A stretch of 39,375 nt of DNA from NCBI GenBank assembly GCA_943788095.1, contig CALSOZ010000023.1, positions 1-39,375 on the forward strand, written 5' to 3'. Shown here in pieces: positions 33,546-39,375 of this stretch (its first letter is position 1; each line of letters opens with the position of its first letter). The position numbers were made by a program, and so were the translations under genes. A model generated the notes under the pieces. The model was not told where the DNA came from. It saw only the letters and a program-made list of their open reading frames with translations, and ran no database searches. Origin of the DNA: an uncultured Flavobacteriaceae bacterium. GTDB taxonomy: Bacteria > Bacteroidota > Bacteroidia > Flavobacteriales > Flavobacteriaceae.

Positions 33546-34940
33546 TTAGTCCTTTAATTTCGATTGGTTAGCGTTTAACCCGTATTTATCAACTAAATAG
33601 ATCAAAGAGGTCATGGTGGCAGCGCCAAGTTCTAACTCGCGCTTGTTGACGGCATCAAAAGTGTCATTAGCGGCGTGATGGTGATCAAAATACCGTTGCG
33701 AATCGGGTCGTAATCCTGCCAAAACATTGGTGCTATTTTTTAATGGACCGATATCCGCTCCACTGCCTCCTTTTTTGAAATAATGAATTAGATAGGGTTC
33801 AAACAAAGGTTTCCATCGCAGGATTTGATCGACTTTATAGTCTGGGCCATCAAAGGTAAATCCACGAGGCGTAAAGCCTCCTGAATCACTTTCTAAAGCA
33901 AAAATATGGTTCTCCCCTTTTTGAGTCGCTTCTTTCGCATAGGCATTTCCACCTCTTAATCCGTTCTCTTCATTCATGAACAACACCACTCTTATGGTAC
34001 GCTTTGGCTGAATTCCAGAAATTTTCAATAAGCGGAGTACATCCATCGATTGCACACAACCGGCACCATCATCATGGGAACCATCTCCTAAATCCCAAGA
34101 ATCTAAATGGCCTCCGACTGTAATGATTTCATTTGGAAACTGCGACCCAGTGATTTCTCCGATGACATTGTAGGACAATACATCTTCTAATTGGCGACAG
34201 TTTTGTTTTAAATATAATTTGAGACTCGAATCTATTTTTAACATGCCACTTAACATCTCAGCATCATTTGTACTAATCGCTGAAGATGGAATACGTTCTG
34301 AAACGGGGGTATCACCATAAGACATGGATCCGGTATGAGGTAAATCGTCCAATCTTAAATTCATGGACCGGACAATCATGGCGACCGCTCCTAATTTACC
34401 AGCTCCTGCCCCACTGTATCGCTGATCAACACAACCTCCGTAAGCTTCAAAAGTGAGGATTAAATCGGCTTGCATGGGACGGTTAAAAAATACAATTTTA
34501 CCTTCTACCTGACTTCGATCTAATAATTTTAATTCATCTATTCCTTGAACTTCAATAACTTCTGCTTTTAATCCTTGAACCGAGGTCGCAACCGACCCTC
34601 CCAAAGCACATATATTAACCGCAATGGTTTTTCCTGGAGCCGTTTCTATATACGCAAACTCTGGATTGCCACGCACCCATTTTGGAACCATCACTGGTTG
34701 TAACCAAACACGATCAAGGCCTAGATTTTCTAATTCTGATTTGGTGTATTCAACGGCTAATTCGGCATTTAAGGATCCTGACAAACGCCCACCAATTTGA
34801 TTGGATAAATAATCTAACCATTGGTAACTTTGCCCATTGATTAAAGAATTTTTATAAATCGTTTTTAGATAATCTGCATCGGATTGTCCATGTAAGCCAA
34901 GCGTCATAAATCCAAAAACAATAAGAACTAAGTATTTCAT
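33546..34940 (-). CDS. M28 family zinc aminopeptidase, secreted
   Basis: A 464-residue M28 metallopeptidase with signal peptide (YLVLIVFGFMTLGLHGQ). A PA-type insert lies at about 120-200. Zinc ligands and base of the family are seen: GGHLDSWDLGDG (first His and Asp), SHDDGAG (bridging Asp), NEENGLRGG (catalytic Glu and ligand Glu), ALESDSGG (Asp), and YFDHHHAANDTFD (last His). Family members remove N-terminal residues or act as carboxypeptidases of the Q type; exact specificity cannot be read. Located in the periplasm or outside. It lies alone between the convergent barrel gene and the sigma-54 activator. Confidence 0.92.
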   Translation of the reverse strand: MKYLVLIVFGFMTLGLHGQSDADYLKTIYKNSLINGQSYQWLDYLSNQIGGRLSGSLNAELAVEYTKSELENLGLDRVWLQPVMVPKWVRGNPEFAYIETAPGKTIAVNICALGGSVATSVQGLKAEVIEVQGIDELKLLDRSQVEGKIVFFNRPMQADLILTFEAYGGCVDQRYSGAGAGKLGAVAMIVRSMNLRLDDLPHTGSMSYGDTPVSERIPSSAISTNDAEMLSGMLKIDSSLKLYLKQNCRQLEDVLSYNVIGEITGSQFPNEIITVGGHLDSWDLGDGSHDDGAGCVQSMDVLRLLKISGIQPKRTIRVVLFMNEENGLRGGNAYAKEATQKGENHIFALESDSGGFTPRGFTFDGPDYKVDQILRWKPLFEPYLIHYFKKGGSGADIGPLKNSTNVLAGLRPDSQRYFDHHHAANDTFDAVNKRELELGAATMTSLIYLVDKYGLNANQSKLKD

Positions 34941-35009
34941 AATTTTAATATTTATCAGTAAATTTAAACGTTGAAATTTAAACGAGCGTTAAGTTTGTTA
35001 TAAAACTTG

Positions 35010-36173
35010 TTATTTACTCACAAAAGATTTCACATCAGATTCGGTGACTTCATCTTGACCAAGGATAATAAGTCTTTCCACCACATTTCTCAACTCTCTA
35101 ATATTTCCAGTCCAATCATAGGCTTGCAGCTGCTTCAGAGCTGCTGAAGAAAAGTTCTTTTTAGAACTTCCTTGTTCAGACGCAATTTTATCGGCAAAAT
35201 AATCAACCAACACAGGAATGTCATCTCTGCGATCATTTAAAGGCGGCACTTTGATTAAGATGACCGCTAAACGGTGGTACAAATCTTCTCGAAAACGACC
35301 TTCCAAAATTTCTTTTTTTAGATTTTTATTGGTGGCCGCAACCACGCGAACATTTACTTGTATATCTTTATCCGTTCCAACACGTTGAATGCGACTTTCT
35401 TGTAAGGCTCTTAAAACTTTGGCTTGCGCTGACAGACTCATATCGCCAATTTCATCTAAGAAAATAGTGCCGCCATTGGCGGCTTCAAATTTGCCAGCAC
35501 GATCTTTATGGGCGCTTGTAAAGGCCCCTTTGATGTGTCCAAATAATTCACTTTCGATCAACTCACTTGGAATTGCAGCACAATTCACCTCGATCATAGG
35601 GCCTTTGGCACGGTCACTTTTTTGATGTAACCAATGGGCCACTAATTCTTTTCCAGTGCCATTTGGTCCCGTGATAAGCACTCTTGCCTCGGTCGGAGCT
35701 ACTTTGTCAATAATGGATTTAATGGTCTCTATTGCCGGACTGTTGCCAACCATTTGATACTGTTTACTGACTTTTCTTTTGAGTCGTTTATTTTCGACAA
35801 CCAATTGTTTTCTGTCTAATGCGTTTCGAATCGTATTTAGCAAACGGTTCAAATCGGGTGGTTTGGAGATGTAATCAAAAGCGCCCATACGCATGGTATT
35901 TACGGCCGTTTCTAAATCGCCATGTCCCGAAATCATCACCATGGGAATTTCGGGTTTAATTTTTTTAACGGCTTGAAGCACCTCAACACCATCCATTTTT
36001 GGCATTTTAATATCACATAAGACCAAATCAAAATCTTCATTTTTGATCATTTCAGTTCCAATCAAGCCATCTTCGGCTTCAAAAACTTGATACTGTGCGT
36101 TTTCTTCTGTGAGTATTTTGACTAATACACGACGGATGGAGGCTTCATCTTCAATAATTAATATTTTTGACAT
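35010..36173 (-). CDS. Sigma-54-dependent response regulator lacking a DNA-binding domain
   Basis: A 387-residue NtrC-type regulator. The receiver domain has phospho-acceptor Asp54 (VLCDIKMP) and Lys104; the AAA+ domain has Walker A GPNGTGKE (169-176), the sigma-54 contact loop GAFTSA (216-221; usual form GAFTGA), Walker B GGTIFLDEIGD (234-244), arginine fingers in FREDLYHRL and sensor II GNIRELRN (356-363). The protein stops at residue 387, right after the AAA+ lid: the Fis-type HTH of classical NtrC proteins is absent. It may activate sigma-54 from solution, as FlgR of Helicobacter does. It lies 40 bases downstream of the ABC permease gene, same strand. No sensor kinase is in view. Confidence 0.92.
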   Translation of the reverse strand: MSKILIIEDEASIRRVLVKILTEENAQYQVFEAEDGLIGTEMIKNEDFDLVLCDIKMPKMDGVEVLQAVKKIKPEIPMVMISGHGDLETAVNTMRMGAFDYISKPPDLNRLLNTIRNALDRKQLVVENKRLKRKVSKQYQMVGNSPAIETIKSIIDKVAPTEARVLITGPNGTGKELVAHWLHQKSDRAKGPMIEVNCAAIPSELIESELFGHIKGAFTSAHKDRAGKFEAANGGTIFLDEIGDMSLSAQAKVLRALQESRIQRVGTDKDIQVNVRVVAATNKNLKKEILEGRFREDLYHRLAVILIKVPPLNDRRDDIPVLVDYFADKIASEQGSSKKNFSSAALKQLQAYDWTGNIRELRNVVERLIILGQDEVTESDVKSFVSK

Positions 36174-36213
36174 AGGTATGGTTTCAGTTTGAGTTAATAA
36201 CGTTCATAAAATA

Positions 36214-37524
36214 TTAATATTTCAACCATTTAAAAAGTTCTTTATAGGTTGGTTTTTTGCCATACATCAAAATCCCAACGCGGTATATTTTTGCTGCAAA
36301 CCAAACGATGCCTATAAATGTTACCATAAGAATTAAAAGGGAGACTATTTGTTGCCATATTGGAACACCAAAAGGAATTCGCATGAGCATTACGACAGGC
36401 GATGTAAATGGAATAAATGAAAAAACCGTGGATATGGTGCCATGTGGATCTTCAACCACGGTAAACATTCCGACATAAACGGCTAAAATTAAAGGAACCA
36501 ATACAGGGAGCATAAACTGTTGAGTGTCGGTTTCATTATCGACCGCAGCACCAATGGCTGCATACAACGAACTGTATAAAAGATAGCCACAAATGAAAAA
36601 TAAAATGAACGCGATCCCTAAATTTCCTAGAGGAAGTGTACTAAATTCATTGAAAATCATTTGAATTTTATCGGGGGAATCGGTGTTCGACAATGTTTCT
36701 GTGACCAAAGCTTGTTGTGGGGTTTGAGTTTGAGACATATCCACCCCAAAAATGGACATCGATGCTATGAAAAAGACACACCCTAAAACAATCCAAATTG
36801 CAAATTGGGTAATACTGGCTAGGGACGTTCCGATGATTTTACCCAACATCAATTGAATGGGTTTCACCGAGGAAATAATCACTTCAATAATTCGACTGGT
36901 TTTTTCTTCAATCACACTCCGCATAATCATGTTTCCATAAACAATAATAAACATGAATAACAGGTAGCCAGCTGCCCCACCAAAAATTAATTTCATTACA
37001 CTCCCCACTTTAGAAGTTTTCACGCCTTCAAAACTTTCTTGATTAATATCGATCGATATTTTTGAGGCTTCAATAAGGGCTAAATCAACCCCATTATTTT
37101 GTAATTTTAATTCGGATAATTTAGTTTCTAAGGTCGATTCTAAAGAGGAAATTATTGAAAGAGAAGGCGATTCTTCAGAATAGAACTTAACAGCGCTCGA
37201 AACCGTTTCGATGGATTGATTTGGAATGTGCAGTAATCCGTAAGCGTTTTCTTGATTTGCTAAAGTTTTGGCCGTTTCTAAATCAATTTCAGACACTTTA
37301 TTATAAATTAGTTGCTCCGTAGATTTAAAGGATTCAGAAAGAAGACCCGTTTCGTCCAACACGTAAATAGTACGGACGGTCTCATTATTAACACTCGTTA
37401 AATATCCGATCAGCGAAAACAAAGCGATCATTATTATGGGACTCAAAAAAGTCATGATGATAAACGACTTGTTTCGAACTTTGGTCAAATACTCGCGTTT
37501 GATTATTAATGGAAGGTGATTCAT
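36214..37524 (-). CDS. ABC exporter permease, NatB-like (ABC-2 family)
   Basis: A 436-residue permease: one membrane segment at the N-terminus (about 21-43), a large outer domain (about 45-180), and five or six segments in the C-terminal part (for example LIFGGAAGYLLFMFIIVYGNMIMRSVIEEKTSRI near residues 180-215, with the NatB/CcmB-like EEKTSRIIEVIISSVKP motif). Related to NatB, which pumps Na+ out with NatA. Substrate is not certain. It starts two bases after the ATPase gene, so they are one unit. Confidence 0.9.
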   Translation of the reverse strand: MNHLPLIIKREYLTKVRNKSFIIMTFLSPIIMIALFSLIGYLTSVNNETVRTIYVLDETGLLSESFKSTEQLIYNKVSEIDLETAKTLANQENAYGLLHIPNQSIETVSSAVKFYSEESPSLSIISSLESTLETKLSELKLQNNGVDLALIEASKISIDINQESFEGVKTSKVGSVMKLIFGGAAGYLLFMFIIVYGNMIMRSVIEEKTSRIIEVIISSVKPIQLMLGKIIGTSLASITQFAIWIVLGCVFFIASMSIFGVDMSQTQTPQQALVTETLSNTDSPDKIQMIFNEFSTLPLGNLGIAFILFFICGYLLYSSLYAAIGAAVDNETDTQQFMLPVLVPLILAVYVGMFTVVEDPHGTISTVFSFIPFTSPVVMLMRIPFGVPIWQQIVSLLILMVTFIGIVWFAAKIYRVGILMYGKKPTYKELFKWLKY

Positions 37525-37526
37525 GA

Positions 37527-38453
37527 CTAATTATTTTGAATGGTTTGAATAAAAATATCACTTGCATTCGGAATTAATTCCTTAAAATGAAGCACTTGAG
37601 ATTGCGCCGTTAAAAATGCTAATAAATCATTTGGCGTCCCTTTGGTATCTAGTGCGATATTGAGTTTTAAATCGTCATTGATCGATTTAAAATCTGCTGG
37701 AGAGACTTTAAACTTCGCTTCAATCGACTGTTTTAAAGCTGTTTTATCATCAGAAACCAATCCAACCTCAAAGGTATTTGTTTTATAAGTGCGTTTGATA
37801 TCGATCAATTTCCCATCTAATATTTTTTTAGATTCATGAATCAACGCAATATGATCACAGAGTTCTTCGACCGATTCCATACGATGGGTTGAAAAGATGA
37901 CTGTAGCGCCTTCATCTCTGAGTTGTAATATTTCGTCTTTAATTAAATTCGCATTGATGGGATCAAAACCAGAAAAGGGTTCGTCAAAAATCAATAATTT
38001 TGGTTGGTGCATGACGGTCACCACAAATTGAATTTTTTGAGCCATTCCTTTGGACAATTCTTCAATTTTCTTATCCCACCAATGGCCAATTTCTAATTTA
38101 TCGAACCAATAGTTTAAGCGTTTTTTAGCTTCCGAATACGACAAGCCTTTGAGTTGTGCCAGATACAGCGCTTGCTCCCCTACTTTCATGGACTTATACA
38201 AGCCGCGTTCTTCGGGTAAATACCCAATATATTTTACATCATCGGGCTGCAAAGGCTGACCATCTAAAAATACCGCCCCCGTATCGGGCATGGTAATTTG
38301 ATTGATGATTCTGATAAGGGTGGTTTTCCCAGCACCATTGGGTCCTAGAAGCCCAAAAATACTGTGTTTGGGCACTTGTATCGAAACGGCATCTAAGGCT
38401 TGGAACTCACCGAAATATTTTGAAACTTCTTTGGTTTCTAAAAGATTGTTCAT
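37527..38453 (-). CDS. ABC exporter ATPase, NatA-like
   Basis: A 308-residue ABC ATPase: Walker A GPNGAGKTT, Q-loop region YLPEERGLYK, signature LSKGMAQKIQ, Walker B LLIFDEPFSG, H-loop FSTHRM, and a C-terminal extension (about 215-308) of the DUF4162 type found in NatA-like exporters. First gene of the three-gene run with the permease and the sigma-54 regulator. Exported substrate unknown; the whole group resembles drug, Na+ or lipid exporters. Confidence 0.92.
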   Translation of the reverse strand: MNNLLETKEVSKYFGEFQALDAVSIQVPKHSIFGLLGPNGAGKTTLIRIINQITMPDTGAVFLDGQPLQPDDVKYIGYLPEERGLYKSMKVGEQALYLAQLKGLSYSEAKKRLNYWFDKLEIGHWWDKKIEELSKGMAQKIQFVVTVMHQPKLLIFDEPFSGFDPINANLIKDEILQLRDEGATVIFSTHRMESVEELCDHIALIHESKKILDGKLIDIKRTYKTNTFEVGLVSDDKTALKQSIEAKFKVSPADFKSINDDLKLNIALDTKGTPNDLLAFLTAQSQVLHFKELIPNASDIFIQTIQNN

Positions 38454-38698
38454 AAAGTAAATTTATTTATAAGACGTAACAATATAAGGAAAGTTACACT
38501 GAAAAAGGAAAACCAGCCGCAATAAATTTTTGAATGTTATACTCTTCAGTTTTTTTGGTTAGAAGCGATTTATATATATATTTATAACGGACTTAGACCT
38601 CAAATCTGATTCTTCATTTTAACCAGCTCCGGAAAGTCTCTGACTTTGCGGGAAAAAACGAATTGAAAATCAGCATCAAATATTAACATATAAAGAAC
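38454..38698. other. 245-base divergent intergenic region
   Basis: Region between the NatA-like gene and the secreted protein gene. No RNA gene or clear promoter consensus was found. A minus-strand open stretch of about 32 codons ends with FIAAGFPFSV and a TAA near 38490; it has no start and may be the tail of a lost gene or chance. Confidence 0.4.
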
Positions 38699-39309
38699 AT
38701 GAAATTGAATACAGGAAAGAAGACGAAAAGGAACAGCTTAAAGTCGGGTAACTTTGTACAACTTGGAATTTTGTTAGTTCTTATACTTTTTGCTCCATTT
38801 ATAAGTATTTCACAAGAAAAAGAATATATAGTAACTAATAATAATGATACTATTTTCGGCAAAGTTATTCGAGGAACTAACTATCTCAATCCTACAAAAG
38901 TGACTTTTAAAATTAAAAACAAAAAAGGTAAAAAGACATTGATTAATCCAAGTGAAGTGAAAACCATTCGTTCTATGAGAGGGATAGATGGTGACTGCTA
39001 TATTTCAACAATCTATGATAAATGGTTTATTAAAAAAATCATTAATGGTAGAATAACAGTTTATCAATTAATTGGAGGCGTGGTGTTTTATGTATCAAAA
39101 GATGACTCAAAAATTGTTTCTACTGATATTGGATGGTTTTTTTATCTGGCAAAAAAGCCCATGCTCAAGTAAGACTTTTAATCGAAGACAACTCTAAAAT
39201 CCTCAAAGAATTTGATTCCCTTAAAGGAAGTGAGAGAAATATTATGTACATAATAAAAAAATATAATAACGCTGAGAACCAAACTATTGCAAACTCTGAC
39301 CATAATTAA
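38699..39309 (+). pseudogene. Secreted protein of unknown function, broken by a frameshift
   Basis: The first frame gives 157 residues: a signal-like hydrophobic segment (LGILLVLILFAPFISISQ), then KEYIVTNNNDTIFGKVIRG, a beta-rich part typical of small Flavobacteriia secreted proteins, and stops at 39170-39172. At a seven-T run (39137-39143) loss of one T shifts the frame: with an eighth T it would continue as SGKKAHAQVRLLIEDNSKIL and end at 39307-39309, about 203 residues. The continuation has protein-like composition, so I take the gene as disrupted or misread. I do not recognise the family. Confidence 0.65.
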
Positions 39310-39375
39310 TTTATTGACTTTGGGTGTTTTACAAAAATACTTTTCACTACACCTACAAATGCTTCAGAACCCACA

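Overview
The window is low-GC, gene-dense DNA from a member of the Bacteroidota, almost certainly a Flavobacteriaceae. Support for this: promoters of the Bacteroidota type (TAnnTTTG, in places with an upstream TTTG), starts that mostly lack Shine-Dalgarno sequences, the order tuf / tRNA-Thr-Gly-Tyr-Thr / hpf / xerC / rpsU, an ftsE gene joined to glycosyltransferases, a typA-kdsA divergent pair, and families common in this group (DUF2851, NamZ/DUF1343, plug-less TonB-type barrels). The genus cannot be fixed from the sequence alone.

Layout. 1-2700: the 5' end of tuf, four tRNA genes, hpf, xerC, a small membrane protein and rpsU, all on the minus strand; a translation block. 2725-9003: acyl-CoA dehydrogenase, a ComEA-like helix-hairpin-helix protein, an alanine:cation symporter, and a run of TrkA-type potassium channel, PspC-like protein and DUF2851 protein. 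9004-13500: an accessory and damaged region. It holds an AlbA_2-domain gene, a GC-rich hairpin, a tyrosine recombinase remnant, a 24-bp palindrome, and a PIN-domain toxin with a 50-aa partner flanked by 32-bp direct repeats that sit in the terminator of a cysteine synthase/cystathionine beta-synthase gene. That gene and the LolC/E-type permease upstream of it are full length but carry more than twenty single-base indels, more like sequence error than decay. 13504-18358: NamZ-like muramidase, sterol-desaturase-like hydroxylase, YkgJ cysteine-cluster protein, a second alanine symporter, a methyltransferase. 18355-23129: a large TPR protein followed by an outer-membrane barrel. 23310-29590: ftsE, three family 2 glycosyltransferases, an EptA-like phosphoethanolamine transferase and a flippase; an AT-rich surface glycan locus. 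29706-33540: a YgjV-like protein, typA, kdsA and an outer-membrane protein. 33546-38453: M28 peptidase, a sigma-54 activator without a DNA-binding domain, and a NatAB-type ABC exporter. 38699-39309: an unknown secreted protein broken by a frameshift in a T tract.

The most unusual items are the TA cassette built into a terminator with 32-bp repeats, the strong Shine-Dalgarno in front of rpsU in a genome that otherwise does without them, the indel-dense block at 11.68-13.2 kb, and the sigma-54 activator without an HTH. No CRISPR array, rRNA operon or complete insertion sequence was seen.
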